Made by a program: the position numbers and the translations under genes. From positions 15,026 to 72,638 of the forward strand of contig NZ_KV817781.1 in NCBI RefSeq assembly GCF_001814775.1: a stretch of 57,613 nt of DNA, read 5' to 3'. Shown in pieces: positions 31,012 through 39,910 of the stretch. The DNA comes from Streptococcus sp. HMSC067H01. GTDB taxonomy: Bacteria; Bacillota; Bacilli; Lactobacillales; Streptococcaceae. The stretch's first letter is position 1, and each line of letters opens with the position of its first letter. The notes under the pieces were generated by a model, which saw only the letters and a program-made list of their open reading frames with translations, was not told where the DNA came from and ran no database searches.

Positions 31012-31557
31012 TTATTCCATCTCAGCAAAGGCTTTTTCAGCGTCGGCATTACTAATCGCTCCAAGCTGAATTTTTCCAATTTTCCCTTGTGAGTCAATCA
31101 AAATTTCTGTTGGAATACTTCGAATTTGATAGGCTTGGAATATTGAACCTTCTGTATCATACAAGACTGGAATATCTTTATAACCTTGTTCCTGATACCA
31201 TTTTGGGAATTGATCAACAGTTTTTTCACCTTGAAGCCCTGGCGCAATCACCGATAAAATTTCGAAATCACGGTCAGTCTTAGCAGCAAGCTCCATCAAT
31301 TCTGGCATACTTTTACGGCAAGGCCCACACCAAGATGCCCAGAATTTGAGATAAACTTTTTTACCTTTGTAATCAGACAATTTTACTTCTTTTCCATCCA
31401 TAGATTGCAAAGTAAAATCTGGTGCTTCTTTTCCGACTGCAACTTGTTGTAAGCTGGGTTGTTGTTGATTTTGACTTTGTTTGCTTTCCTCTTGCCCACA
31501 AGCAGTCAAAAGAAAGAGTGATAAACAACTAAGTCCAAGACATATAATTTTTTTCAT
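31012..31557 (-). CDS. TlpA/ResA-like thioredoxin-fold lipoprotein
   Basis: A 181-residue surface-exposed lipoprotein. The lipobox LLTAC places the lipidated cysteine at C20, followed by a Gln/Ser-rich linker. The thioredoxin-like domain (about 40-180) carries the redox motif WCGPC with C77 and C80, and a cis-proline loop in RSIPTEILID. Such extracytoplasmic reductases receive electrons from CcdA, encoded 12 nt upstream, and in pneumococcus (Etrx proteins) pass them to surface methionine sulfoxide reductase. No msrAB is adjacent here, so the partner is elsewhere. Confidence 0.9.
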   Translation of the reverse strand: MKKIICLGLSCLSLFLLTACGQEESKQSQNQQQPSLQQVAVGKEAPDFTLQSMDGKEVKLSDYKGKKVYLKFWASWCGPCRKSMPELMELAAKTDRDFEILSVIAPGLQGEKTVDQFPKWYQEQGYKDIPVLYDTEGSIFQAYQIRSIPTEILIDSQGKIGKIQLGAISNADAEKAFAEME

Positions 31558-31569
31558 CTTTAACTCCTT

Positions 31570-32277
31570 TTATCCAAATATTCCTGATAGTACATTTAAT
31601 TGCCCAAATATCAATAGTATTCCCATAAGAATAATGAGCAGACCTCCAATTTTCTTAAGCAAGAGAATATGAGGTTTTATTTTACTAAAATAAGGCATGA
31701 CAAAACCAGACGCCAAAGCTAATAGTAAAAATGGAAGAGCCATTCCCATAGTGTAGACTAAGGTTAATAAAGCACCTTGAAGGGCTCCATTGCCTCCTGA
31801 AGCTGCAAGAGCTAGCACTGAGCTTAAGACTGGACCGATACATGGCGTCCAACCAAAGCTAAAGGTGATACCAAGAAGAAAAGCTGATAGATAGTGACCA
31901 GATTGACTCTGCTTGAAGTTAAGCGTCTTTTGTACTTCTAGCTTGCGTAAATGGAGGACCTCCATCTGATGTAAACCGAGGATTATAATGATAGTGCCCA
32001 TGACATAGCGGAACCAGTCAGCATAGAGTAAATGGCCAAGAAAGCCGGCTCCAAATCCCAGAATAAAGAAGATGACCGATATCCCTCCAATAAAGCAAAG
32101 GGTGCGTATCAAGCCTGACCATGCCACATCTCTTCCCAAAAAACGAAAGGTACTTGATTTCTCCTGATTATCCAATAGTATACCCGCATAGACAGGTAAT
32201 AAGGGGAAAATGCAGGGAGAAAAGAACGATAAAACTCCCGCTAAAAAAACGGAGATAAAAAATAAACTACTTTCCAA
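31570..32277 (-). CDS. ccdA: Cytochrome c biogenesis/thiol-transport protein CcdA
   Basis: A 235-residue membrane protein with six predicted hydrophobic segments that moves reducing equivalents from cytoplasmic thioredoxin across the membrane. The two redox cysteines are C22 in FFSPCIFPLLP and C146 in WTPCIGPV, both followed by the family-typical prolines. It is the first gene of a two-gene unit with the thioredoxin-like lipoprotein downstream. Streptococci lack c-type cytochromes, so the pair more likely supports repair of oxidised surface proteins. Confidence 0.92.
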   Translation of the reverse strand: MESSLFFISVFLAGVLSFFSPCIFPLLPVYAGILLDNQEKSSTFRFLGRDVAWSGLIRTLCFIGGISVIFFILGFGAGFLGHLLYADWFRYVMGTIIIILGLHQMEVLHLRKLEVQKTLNFKQSQSGHYLSAFLLGITFSFGWTPCIGPVLSSVLALAASGGNGALQGALLTLVYTMGMALPFLLLALASGFVMPYFSKIKPHILLLKKIGGLLIILMGILLIFGQLNVLSGIFG

Positions 32278-32365
32278 TTAAATACCTTCTTTCATAATTT
32301 TCACTTTATATTTTACTACAAATAACATTATAAGTCTTAACTTTGCTACGCTATTATTTTAGAGA

Positions 32366-32389
32366 AAACAAAAAGGAGCTTAGCTCCTT
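32366..32389 (-). terminator. Hairpin AAGGAGC-TTA-GCTCCTT, distal copy
   Basis: On the minus strand the 7-bp stem is followed by TTTTTGTTTT, so it can terminate minus-strand transcripts coming from map. An identical 17-nt copy lies at 32549-32565. Confidence 0.65.
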
Positions 32390-32437
32390 GCAGAACGAAG
32401 ACAAACCCTACCAGCAATAGAAAAATTGCCATATTGT

Positions 32438-32484
32438 AAAAACTCTTAGGAATGTTGATATAGCGCTATTCTTAAGAGTTTTTT
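32438..32484. terminator. Long bidirectional hairpin between ccdA and map
   Basis: AAAAACTCTTAGGAAT pairs with ATTCTTAAGAGTTTTT with one mismatch, a stem of about 15 bp around a 15-nt loop. A and T runs at both ends allow termination in both directions, although both neighbouring genes are on the minus strand. Confidence 0.65.
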
Positions 32485-32505
32485 AGTTTCTATAATAAAA
32501 GAAAA

Positions 32506-32547
32506 AGACTGAAGAAAATTGTCCAAAATGGACTTTTTCTTCAGTCT
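32506..32547 (-). terminator. map operon terminator hairpin
   Basis: AGACTGAAGAAAA and its complement, with a nested GTCC / GGAC inner stem, form a long hairpin. On the minus strand TTTTTC follows, placing a terminator about 30 nt after the map stop. Confidence 0.7.
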
Positions 32548-32548
32548 G

Positions 32549-32565
32549 AAGGAGCTTAGCTCCTT
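32549..32565. repeat. 17-nt palindrome AAGGAGCTTAGCTCCTT, proximal copy
   Basis: This sequence is identical to 32373-32389. It lies 10 nt after the map stop codon. The two copies bound a 193-bp hairpin-rich segment. Confidence 0.75.
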
Positions 32566-32575
32566 GAAAGTATTA

Positions 32576-33436
32576 TTAATAAGTTCCCTCTTCACCTTGA
32601 CTTGTCAAGATTACAGGGCCATCCTTGGTAATAACAAACTGATGCTCGTACTGGCATGATAGACCACCATCGATGGTTTTATGAGCCCAACCTGTTTTCA
32701 TATCAGTATCGATTTCCCAATCACCTGTATTAATCATAGGTTCAATTGTCAAAACCATACCTTCACGAAGGCGAAGGCCACGACCTGCGACACCGTAGTT
32801 TGGAACCATTGGTTCTTCATGCATAGTTGGACCAACACCGTGGCCAACAAGATCACGGACAACACCGTATCCACGACTCTCAGCATATTCCTGAATCGCC
32901 GCACCGATATCACCGATACGATTTCCTACAACTGCCTGTTCAATACCTTTATACATAGCTTCCTTGGTCACGTCCATCAAGTTTTTAACTTCTTCTGATG
33001 GTTTACCAACTGCATATGCCCAACAAGAATCAGCCAAGCCACCAGCAAAGCTTTGAGTATATTTTTTCATCTGCTCAACCTTGTTAAAGTTGAGTTTAGA
33101 AACATTGAGGTCTGACTTGGCAATAGGTCCACCTAGAACCATATCAACCTTGAGAAGGTCACCCTCTTTGAGAATATAATGACGAGGGAAGGCGTGTGCT
33201 ACTTCGTCATTGAGCGAACAACAAGTCGCATATGGATAATCCATGATAGCTCCATCCACACCGATTTGTAGAGGAAGATAATTTTCCTCTTTACAACGTC
33301 GGCGAACATACTCTTCTACTTCCCACATATCTACACCTGGCTTGATGATATCACGCAAGCCAATATGAATACTCGCAAGGAAATCTCCAGCCTTATCCAT
33401 TGCTTCAATTTCTCTTGCTGATTTTAATGTAATCAT
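32576..33436 (-). CDS. map: Methionine aminopeptidase
   Basis: A 286-residue type I metallo-aminopeptidase that removes initiator methionine from nascent proteins. The pita-bread fold motifs are present: the first metal ligand Asp in LLKVDMVLGG, His in GHGVGPTMHEEP near 195-210, and the final glutamates in LTIEPMI and QYEHQFVIT. The protein is longer than E. coli Map because of an insertion around residues 110-145, usual in streptococci. It is last in the run murA-GNAT-spxR-map. Confidence 0.95.
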   Translation of the reverse strand: MITLKSAREIEAMDKAGDFLASIHIGLRDIIKPGVDMWEVEEYVRRRCKEENYLPLQIGVDGAIMDYPYATCCSLNDEVAHAFPRHYILKEGDLLKVDMVLGGPIAKSDLNVSKLNFNKVEQMKKYTQSFAGGLADSCWAYAVGKPSEEVKNLMDVTKEAMYKGIEQAVVGNRIGDIGAAIQEYAESRGYGVVRDLVGHGVGPTMHEEPMVPNYGVAGRGLRLREGMVLTIEPMINTGDWEIDTDMKTGWAHKTIDGGLSCQYEHQFVITKDGPVILTSQGEEGTY

Positions 33437-33451
33437 GTTTACTCCTAGATT

Positions 33452-34729
33452 CTAATTAATTTTTACAGTTACATTTGCTTTTGATACAATCTGATGATTG
33501 AGGTAAATATCATAATCAATGATAGCAGAACGTCTGGTGTGGTGAATAATTCTAGCTTGAATCCGTAAAATGTCATCAATCTGAACAGCTTGCAAGAAAT
33601 AAATCAACATCTGTTCAATGATGAGGTTACGCCCGCTATTAACGACTAAATCTTGGGTCATATGAGTCAAGATTTCTGAAAGAACTCCATTGGCTAGGAC
33701 TCCATTTTTTTCCAACATAAATGGTTCAACCGTAATGACAACTTCATCATGGTGGTAAGATAACTTCTGACCAACTTGTTCTGAAAATGTTGGTAAAGCT
33801 GAAACTTGAGAGCGACTCATCTTTTCCATGACATCCCGTCTAGTAATGACACCAAGTAAGGTTTGATTGCTTCTCACAACAGGTACCATTTCAAAGTCTT
33901 CAGCAATCATTCTCTGGCTAACGTTAGCGATATTCGTCGCTAAACCAGTCATATAGACTGTCCTTGTCATGACCTTATCTATCGTTGTACCAGGTGATTT
34001 ATCACCTGCATCTCGCATGGTTACTACACCAACGACAACCTGATGCTGATTAATAACAGGAAAACGGCTACTTCTATTTTTACGAACCAAGTCTAAATAG
34101 TCTTTAACTGTGTCTGTCTCCTGTAAAAAACCATATTCATGACAAGTGCGATAGATTTTTTCAACCGTTAAAATATCTGTCTTTATTTGTACATTTGACA
34201 AAGCTCGGTTAATCATGGTCGCAATCGTGAATGTGTCGTGTTTACTACGTAAAACTGGGATATTTTTCTTATTGGCTGATTCTAAAACATCTTCGTGAAC
34301 TTCAAATCCACCTGTGACTAAAACTGCATTTTCATTTTCAAGTGCCAATAATTGGATTCGTGTTCTGTCACCGACAATAAGTAGACCGCCATCATGAAGA
34401 TAAGAAAGAATATTCTTTTCTGTCATAGCTCCAATGGAGAATTTACTGAATTCTCTCTCCAAACCTGCTTGGCCAGCTAAAACTTCTGATCCTGTGACTT
34501 CTGCAATCTCTGCAAAGGTTAATTTTTCAATTGCTACTTTTTTAGATTTTACCCGAACTGTTCCACTACGTGGTCTGGTTTCAACTAAACCTCTGTTCTC
34601 AGCCTCTTTAATAGCCCGATAAGCAGTACCATCACTTACTCCGAGTCGATTTGAAATACTGCGAACACTAACGCGTTTTCCGACTGGTAATTCTTCTAAA
34701 TAAGCCAATATGTCCTGATGTTTACTCAT
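33452..34729 (-). CDS. spxR: CBS-HotDog transcription regulator SpxR
   Basis: A 425-residue multi-domain regulator. Domains in order: an N-terminal winged helix (1-65, GKRVSVRSISNRLGVSDGTA), a DRTGG-like domain (about 70-185, GDRTR at 120-124), two CBS motifs (about 195-310, VVVGVVTMRD and LLGVITRRDV), and a C-terminal HotDog domain (about 320-425). In pneumococcus SpxR promotes expression of pyruvate oxidase spxB; the CBS pair probably senses an adenine nucleotide and the HotDog part an acyl-CoA-like ligand, but this is inference. Its start overlaps the GNAT gene stop by 8 nt, indicating one transcript with murA and map. Confidence 0.9.
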   Translation of the reverse strand: MSKHQDILAYLEELPVGKRVSVRSISNRLGVSDGTAYRAIKEAENRGLVETRPRSGTVRVKSKKVAIEKLTFAEIAEVTGSEVLAGQAGLEREFSKFSIGAMTEKNILSYLHDGGLLIVGDRTRIQLLALENENAVLVTGGFEVHEDVLESANKKNIPVLRSKHDTFTIATMINRALSNVQIKTDILTVEKIYRTCHEYGFLQETDTVKDYLDLVRKNRSSRFPVINQHQVVVGVVTMRDAGDKSPGTTIDKVMTRTVYMTGLATNIANVSQRMIAEDFEMVPVVRSNQTLLGVITRRDVMEKMSRSQVSALPTFSEQVGQKLSYHHDEVVITVEPFMLEKNGVLANGVLSEILTHMTQDLVVNSGRNLIIEQMLIYFLQAVQIDDILRIQARIIHHTRRSAIIDYDIYLNHQIVSKANVTVKIN

Positions 34730-35273
34730 TCAGATCTCCTTTAGTATAGCGGAATTCTAGGTAATCTCGCATCTTTCGGGTATAGCGATCACTGCCTTTA
34801 AAGCGACGATAAAGACTAAAACCTGACTTTTGCGCTACCTTCTGACTAGCACCATTTTCCAAATGCGTTACGATTGATAATTGCTTTAAGCCAAATTGAT
34901 CCATTGACAGTTCACATAACTTAGTTACCGCTTCTGTCATATATCCCTTAGACCAATACTCTTTCTTTAAAAAATAGCCAATTTCAGCTTCCTTCTTAAT
35001 CTCATCAAGTTTCTCAAACTTGATGGAACCAATCATCTTCTCATCCTTCTTATCGCAAATCGCCCAGATTCCCAAAGGTGACTTCATAAAATAGTTGGCA
35101 AGGGCATATTGACTTTCTTCAAGACTGGCTTGAGCTGGAAAGATAAATTGTAGATTCTCCGGATCAGATGCTAATTGATGAAAGTCATCTACATCCGTAA
35201 AAAAGAAGGGACGGAAATATAACCGTTCCGTCTCATAGAAAGAAAACATTGCTAATTTTGTCCAGATATTCAT
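34722..35273 (-). CDS. GNAT family N-acetyltransferase (RimJ/RimL type)
   Basis: A 183-residue acetyltransferase. FYETERLYFRPFFFTDVDDF near 11-30 is the typical start of the RimJ/RimL subfamily (ETERL.LRP), followed by KMIGSIKF, EIGYFLKKEYWSKGYMTEAV (the acetyl-CoA pyrophosphate loop) and a VAQKSGF motif near the end. The target may be a protein N-terminus or an antibiotic-like amine; none can be named from sequence. It sits between murA and spxR, 16 nt after murA. Confidence 0.88.
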   Translation of the reverse strand: MNIWTKLAMFSFYETERLYFRPFFFTDVDDFHQLASDPENLQFIFPAQASLEESQYALANYFMKSPLGIWAICDKKDEKMIGSIKFEKLDEIKKEAEIGYFLKKEYWSKGYMTEAVTKLCELSMDQFGLKQLSIVTHLENGASQKVAQKSGFSLYRRFKGSDRYTRKMRDYLEFRYTKGDLNE

Positions 35274-35288
35274 ATTAATCCTCTAAGA

Positions 35289-36548
35289 TTAGTCTTCGAT
35301 TAGTTCAATATCTGCTCCGAGGTTTCGTAATTTCTCGATAATATTTGAGTAGCCTCGAAGGATAAATTCAACATTGGTAATTTCAGTTCTTCCTTCAGCC
35401 ATCAAACCAGCAATCACCAGTGCTGCACCTGCACGTAGGTCTGTCGCCTTGACATTTGCACCGTGTAAAGGATTGCCTCCTTTATAAATGATGTGATCGT
35501 TTGTTGTGGAGATATCTGCATTCATTTTTGCCAATTCGAAAACATGGTTGACACGTTTTTCATAAATAGTGTCAATCAATGTTCCACGCCCCTCTGCTTT
35601 TAATAGCAAAGGTGTAATTGGTTGTTGGAGGTCAGTGGCAAAACCTGGATATGGCGCAGTCTTAATGTTGATAGCTTTTAAGTTGGATTGTTCTTCAACA
35701 AAAATACTATCTTCAGACACAGTCATACGAACACCCATTTCATCTAATTTGGCAATAAAACCTTCCAAGTGCTCGTACAAGACATTATTGATACGAATTC
35801 CTTGACCAACAGCTGCAGCCATGGAAATATAAGTACCTGCTTCAATACGATCGGGAATAACTTGATGGCGAGTTCCATGAAGGCTCTCAACACCATCAAT
35901 GATAATCATGTCAGTACCTGCACCACGGATATGAGCTCCCATATTGTTTAATAGAGTAGCTACATCGATAATTTCAGGCTCACGGGCAGCATTCTCAATG
36001 ACTGTACGCCCCTTGGCTTTGACAGCTGCTAACATGGTATTAATAGTTGCACCAACACTAACTGTATCCATGTAAATATTTGCACCATGTAGCATTGCCC
36101 CCTGAGCAGAGAGATTCATGTTATCTCCCTCATAGCTTGTCTTAGCTCCCATTGCTTCAAAAGCTTTTAAGTGTAGGTCGATTGGACGTGGACCTAAGTC
36201 ACACCCTCCTGGTAACCCTACAGTTGCTTCACCAAATCGCCCCAAAAGGCTACCGTAAAAGTAATAGGAAGCTCGAAGACTGTTAATTTTACCATAAGGC
36301 ATCGGTTTATTCTGAACACCACGAGGGTCAATCTCTAAAACATCATCATAGCGTTTGACACTAGCTCCCATGATTTCCATAATTTCAATAAGACTCGCCA
36401 CATCAGAGATGTCTGGAACACAATCCAGGATCACCACATCATCAGCTAAAATAATGGCGGGGATCAAAGCAACGACACTATTTTTAGCACCGCTAATCGT
36501 GATTTCCCCTTTTAATGGTCTTCCACCGTTAATGACAATTTTTTTCAT
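35289..36548 (-). CDS. murA: UDP-N-acetylglucosamine 1-carboxyvinyltransferase
   Basis: A 419-residue enolpyruvyl transferase that starts peptidoglycan synthesis by adding phosphoenolpyruvate to UDP-GlcNAc. ATG at 36548 ([16 protein letters not shown]) is preceded by AAAGAG at good spacing; the longer frame begins at an unlikely GTG. The active-site cysteine, the fosfomycin target, is intact at C116 in [12 protein letters not shown]22-N23 bind substrate. Streptococci have two MurA paralogues, and linkage to spxR-map suggests the one often called MurZ or MurA2, an assignment made from gene order only. Confidence 0.94.
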   Translation of the reverse strand: MKKIVINGGRPLKGEITISGAKNSVVALIPAIILADDVVILDCVPDISDVASLIEIMEIMGASVKRYDDVLEIDPRGVQNKPMPYGKINSLRASYYFYGSLLGRFGEATVGLPGGCDLGPRPIDLHLKAFEAMGAKTSYEGDNMNLSAQGAMLHGANIYMDTVSVGATINTMLAAVKAKGRTVIENAAREPEIIDVATLLNNMGAHIRGAGTDMIIIDGVESLHGTRHQVIPDRIEAGTYISMAAAVGQGIRINNVLYEHLEGFIAKLDEMGVRMTVSEDSIFVEEQSNLKAINIKTAPYPGFATDLQQPITPLLLKAEGRGTLIDTIYEKRVNHVFELAKMNADISTTNDHIIYKGGNPLHGANVKATDLRAGAALVIAGLMAEGRTEITNVEFILRGYSNIIEKLRNLGADIELIED

Positions 36549-36589
36549 GTTATACTCTTTCACTATTTATTATGAAGGTCTCACCCTAC

Positions 36590-36595
36590 ATTATA
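36590..36595 (-). promoter_or_regulatory. murA operon -10 box
   Basis: A consensus TATAAT on the minus strand (36595-36590), about 40 nt upstream of the murA ATG. No strong -35 hexamer is seen. Confidence 0.5.
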
Positions 36596-36739
36596 CCATA
36601 TTTGATCCATAATAGCTATTCCTATTAAAGAAATAAGTCAACACTAGTCTTTAGATAGGCTTAAAAAACTTAGAAACAAATTCGCATTTCTATCGGATTT
36701 TAAATATGGGTATCAGCGTGGGTATCAAAACAAAAAAAT

Positions 36740-36765
36740 AGGCTCTCCGAAAGCTCGGAAAGCCT
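36740..36765 (+). terminator. Hairpin AGGCT..CCGA..TCGG..AGCCT
   Basis: The stem AGGCTctCCGA / TCGGaaAGCCT is followed by TATTT on the plus strand. No intact plus-strand gene precedes it; an open frame without a start (36651-36821) runs through it. Confidence 0.5.
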
Positions 36766-36804
36766 TATTTAATGCTACTTTCAGCATCCTCGCCTTTTTA
36801 TTTC

Positions 36805-36840
36805 AAGGCTCGGGATAAAAAGGTTCACTGGACCTTTTTA
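36805..36840. repeat. Stem-loop module, copy 2, and rpmA terminator
   Basis: The plus strand reads AAGGCTCGGG then ATAAAAAGGTTC then ACTGGACCTTTTTA, nearly the same as the minus strand at 25269-25234. On the minus strand the AAAAAGGT / ACCTTTTT stem begins within the rpmA stop codon and can terminate the rplU-prp-rpmA transcript. Confidence 0.7.
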
Positions 36841-37131
36841 TTTTGCGATTGGGTAAACAGAAACTTGTTTTTTATCGCGACCTTTACGTTCAAAGCGTAC
36901 TACGCCCTCAACTTTAGCGAACAAAGTATCGTCTCCACCACGTCCAACGTTTACACCTGGATAGATGTGTGTACCACGTTGACGGTAAAGGATAGATCCA
37001 CCTGTTACAGTTTGTCCGTCAGCTGCTTTAGCTCCAAGACGTTTCGCTTGTGAATCACGTCCGTTTGATGTAGAACCTCCACCTTTTTTGTGGGCGAAAA
37101 GTTGCATGTTAGTAAGAGTCATTTTTAACAT
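36838..37131 (-). CDS. rpmA: 50S ribosomal protein bL27
   Basis: A 97-residue ribosomal protein located near the peptidyl transferase centre. It has the Firmicutes-type N-terminal extension [19 protein letters not shown]: the segment up to F12 must be removed so that the flexible AHKKGGGST tail can reach the active site. The protease for this, Prp, is encoded immediately upstream. The remainder ([38 protein letters not shown]) is the usual bL27 sequence. Last gene of rplU-prp-rpmA. Confidence 0.97.
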   Translation of the reverse strand: MLKMTLTNMQLFAHKKGGGSTSNGRDSQAKRLGAKAADGQTVTGGSILYRQRGTHIYPGVNVGRGGDDTLFAKVEGVVRFERKGRDKKQVSVYPIAK

Positions 37132-37147
37132 AATGTTTTCCTCCGTG

Positions 37148-37501
<354 letters not shown>

Positions 37502-37507
37502 TTAAAA

Positions 37508-37822
37508 TTAAGCGTTGATTGCGTTGATGACAACTTTAGTATATGGTTGACGGTGACCTTGTTTACGGTGGCTACCTTTTTTAGGTTTGTACTTGTAAGT
37601 AACAACTTTCTTTTGTTTTCCTTGTTTTTCAACAGTTCCAACTACAGTAGCTCCAGCAACAAGTGGAGTTCCGACAACAGTGTTTTCACCACCAACAAGA
37701 ACAACTTCGTTAAAAGTAACTTCTTGACCAGCTTCAACGTTCAATTTTTCAACGTAAACTGCTTGACCAACTTCAACTTTAACTTGTTTTCCGCCAGTTT
37801 TGATAATTGCGTATGTGCTCAT
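37508..37822 (-). CDS. rplU: 50S ribosomal protein bL21
   Basis: A 104-residue 23S rRNA-binding protein. ATG at 37822 ([19 protein letters not shown]) is chosen because AGGAGGTG lies 5 nt upstream and the family terminus begins here; the frame extending to 37969 is untranslated leader. The C-terminal [21 protein letters not shown] is the conserved RNA-binding tail. First gene of rplU-prp-rpmA, with a 5' leader of about 230 nt after a strong promoter. Confidence 0.97.
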
Positions 37823-38056
37823 TATGCACCTCCTATGATTTTTTGGGTTTCCCCGTATTTTTGTGAAGACTCGCCTAGCATCGTGGGACGAACCACTTAA
37901 AAGAAGAGCTCTAAGTATAACAAAGAATAAACTAGGAATTGAGCCAAAGACATAACTTATGTTAGGCAAGGCGATAATGACGAAGTTTAAATTTGTTATA
38001 CGACGAGCAACGATGTTCGTGCGGTTGCACAGGATCGTGCATAGTCAACTCTACAA
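37823..38056 (-). promoter_or_regulatory. Long structured leader of the rplU operon
   Basis: About 230 nt separate the promoter from the rplU ATG. On the minus strand GTATAACAAA (near 38001-37992) is exactly repeated in inverse as TTTGTTATAC (near 37924-37915), about 68 nt later, and between them ACATAA / TTATGT forms a smaller hairpin. TGCACGATCCTGTGCA lies near the 5' end. This is consistent with an autoregulatory L21-type leader, but no repressor-binding motif was matched. Confidence 0.5.
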
Positions 38057-38085
38057 GTATAGCATGAATCCTTTTTTTTGACAAG
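38057..38085 (-). promoter_or_regulatory. rplU-prp-rpmA promoter
   Basis: TTGTCA (38085-38080), 17-nt spacer and TATACT (38062-38057) with an extended -10 TGC on the minus strand. Confidence 0.8.
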
Positions 38086-38100
38086 CATTTATCATCAAAA

Positions 38101-38787
38101 TTAAGCTTTTTCTCCGACTTTTTTCCTCCAAGCAGCAAAAAGCATACTTAGATAAAAAATGCTCATCATGAGTGGAACCCCTAAAATTGTTTTTTCTTCA
38201 TAAAAAATACTCAAATAAGCTGAGAAAACAACTCCAAGAACAAAACTCGATAGCAAACTAACAAAGATTAGACCTTCTCGCAAAAAAGGGGTATGTTTGG
38301 TTCGAACATAGTCCCCGAAAGCCAACATAGTTCGTTTAATATTTCCCGTCATAAAAGCATTGTTATAGGCAATTCCTGAAACTTCTCCAAAAGCAGTCGT
38401 TACTAATCCCATACAAAATGCAAGCGGCGGAACTATAAAGTGATTATCGACTGTTAAAGGTACAAATCCGATAATCAAGGATAAAACTCCCAAAGGAACA
38501 AGGGATAGAATTGGTTTTTTTACAATTTTCAATTTTTCCTTGTAAATAGTTAGGAGAAATACTCCCAACATGAAGGACAAAAGGGTCAATATTTTCACTT
38601 CAGCATCTGCTACATTGTGTTGAACGATTCCAACTGATAAAAAAACCACATTCCCAGTTTGACCTGCAACTAGAGTATTTCCTCTTTCGATAAAGGTATA
38701 GGCGTCTACATAGCCTGCACAAAAAGTCAAAAAAAGCGCCAATCTTTTTGAATGACGAGAAATTTTTCTCATTGGTAATAATCTCAT
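38101..38787 (-). CDS. DUF1275 (YoaK-like) membrane protein
   Basis: A 228-residue membrane protein with six hydrophobic segments. The start of the conserved domain, LALFLTFCAGYVDAYTFIERG...VAGQTGNVV, and the central NAFMTGNIKRTMLAFGDYV are hallmark segments of the DUF1275/YoaK family, whose function is unknown. ATG at 38787 is supported by GGAG about 7 nt upstream; a second Met five codons later is possible. It stands alone between the rplU operon promoter and the divergent oxidoreductase gene. Confidence 0.87.
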   Translation of the reverse strand: MRLLPMRKISRHSKRLALFLTFCAGYVDAYTFIERGNTLVAGQTGNVVFLSVGIVQHNVADAEVKILTLLSFMLGVFLLTIYKEKLKIVKKPILSLVPLGVLSLIIGFVPLTVDNHFIVPPLAFCMGLVTTAFGEVSGIAYNNAFMTGNIKRTMLAFGDYVRTKHTPFLREGLIFVSLLSSFVLGVVFSAYLSIFYEEKTILGVPLMMSIFYLSMLFAAWRKKVGEKA

Positions 38788-38868
38788 ACTACACTCCTAA
38801 TTCTACTAAAACTATTGTACCATTTTCTCTTAATTTTTCGAAGTGTCAAATAAAAGATTTGTCTCCCT

Positions 38869-38898
38869 TTGGCTAGTTTAGTCTATCTGTGATATAAT
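38869..38898 (+). promoter_or_regulatory. Promoter of the oxidoreductase-helicase pair
   Basis: TTGGCT, an 18-nt spacer and TATAAT (38893-38898), about 35 nt before the ATG. The -10 is consensus, the -35 moderate. Confidence 0.6.
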
Positions 38899-38932
38899 GA
38901 AAGCAGTCATTACTTGTAGAAAAGGATATTTC

Positions 38933-39910
38933 ATGCTAAAACTTGGTATTATCGGTACTGGTGCAATCAGTCACCACTTTATAGAAGCTACTCATACTAG
39001 TCAGGAATTCCAGCTGGTCGCTGTTTATTCAAGAAAGCTTACGACTGCCCAGCAATTTGCTAGTCCTTATCAAAATGTTAGTCTATTTGATAATTTAGAG
39101 GATTTCTTCCAGTCTGAATTTGATGTTGTCTATATCGCAAGTCCAAATTCTCTACACTTTACTCAAGCTAAGGCCGCTTTATCTGCTGGCAAGCATGTTA
39201 TCCTTGAAAAACCAGCTGTCACTCAACCACAAGAATGGCAGGATTTAGTTGAAACCGCTCAAGAAAATCAAGGTTTTATCTTTGAAGCAGCAAGAAACTA
39301 TCACGAAGATGCTTTTGCGACAATTAAAGACTTTCTTGCAGACAAGCAAGTTTTAGGGGCAGATTTTAACTATGCCAAGTTTTCTTCTAAGATGCCAGAC
39401 CTTCTTTCTGGAAAGACTCCGAATGTCTTTTCAGACCGTTTTGCTGGTGGGGCTCTCATGGACTTGGGAATTTATCCGATCTATGCTGCGGTTCGCTTGT
39501 TTGGAAAGGCACTTGATGCGACCTATCAAGCGCAGCAACTTGACAACACCATTGATCTAAACGGAGATGGTATCTTATCTTATCCTGAATATCAAGTTCA
39601 TATAAAAGCTGGTAAAAACATTACTTCTAATCTGCCTTGTGAAATATATACAACAGATGGAACCTTGACACTCAACACCATTGAGCATATCCGCTCTGCT
39701 ATTTTAACAGATCATCAAGGTAATGAAACACATCTAGCTATTCAGCAGGCACCTCATACCATGACTGAGGAGGTCGCTGCTTTTGCTAACATGATCAAGC
39801 AGCCAAACCTAGAACTTTACCAAGCTTGGCTGGATGATGCAACACACGTACATAAGCTACTCTACACCATGCGCCAGACTGCTGGCATTAGATTTGAGGC
39901 AGAAAAATGA
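38933..39910 (+). CDS. Gfo/Idh/MocA family oxidoreductase
   Basis: A 325-residue NAD(P)-dependent oxidoreductase. ATG at 38933 (MLKLGIIGTGAISHHFIEA) gives the family terminus with the GTGAIS dinucleotide loop; AAAGGA lies 7 nt upstream. VYIASPNSLHFTQAKAALSAGKHVILEKP near 73-101 holds the conserved EKP lysine, and the C-terminal half has GGALMDLGIYPIYA with the Asp/Tyr typical of the substrate-binding sheet. The substrate, usually a sugar or cyclitol, cannot be specified. Its stop overlaps the helicase ATG by 4 nt (ATGA). Confidence 0.9.
   Translation: MLKLGIIGTGAISHHFIEATHTSQEFQLVAVYSRKLTTAQQFASPYQNVSLFDNLEDFFQSEFDVVYIASPNSLHFTQAKAALSAGKHVILEKPAVTQPQEWQDLVETAQENQGFIFEAARNYHEDAFATIKDFLADKQVLGADFNYAKFSSKMPDLLSGKTPNVFSDRFAGGALMDLGIYPIYAAVRLFGKALDATYQAQQLDNTIDLNGDGILSYPEYQVHIKAGKNITSNLPCEIYTTDGTLTLNTIEHIRSAILTDHQGNETHLAIQQAPHTMTEEVAAFANMIKQPNLELYQAWLDDATHVHKLLYTMRQTAGIRFEAEK

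Noticed and set aside
37823..37969. N-terminal extension of rplU
   Set aside because: The extra 49 residues lack any L21 similarity, and AGGAGGTG directly precedes the downstream ATG at 37822.
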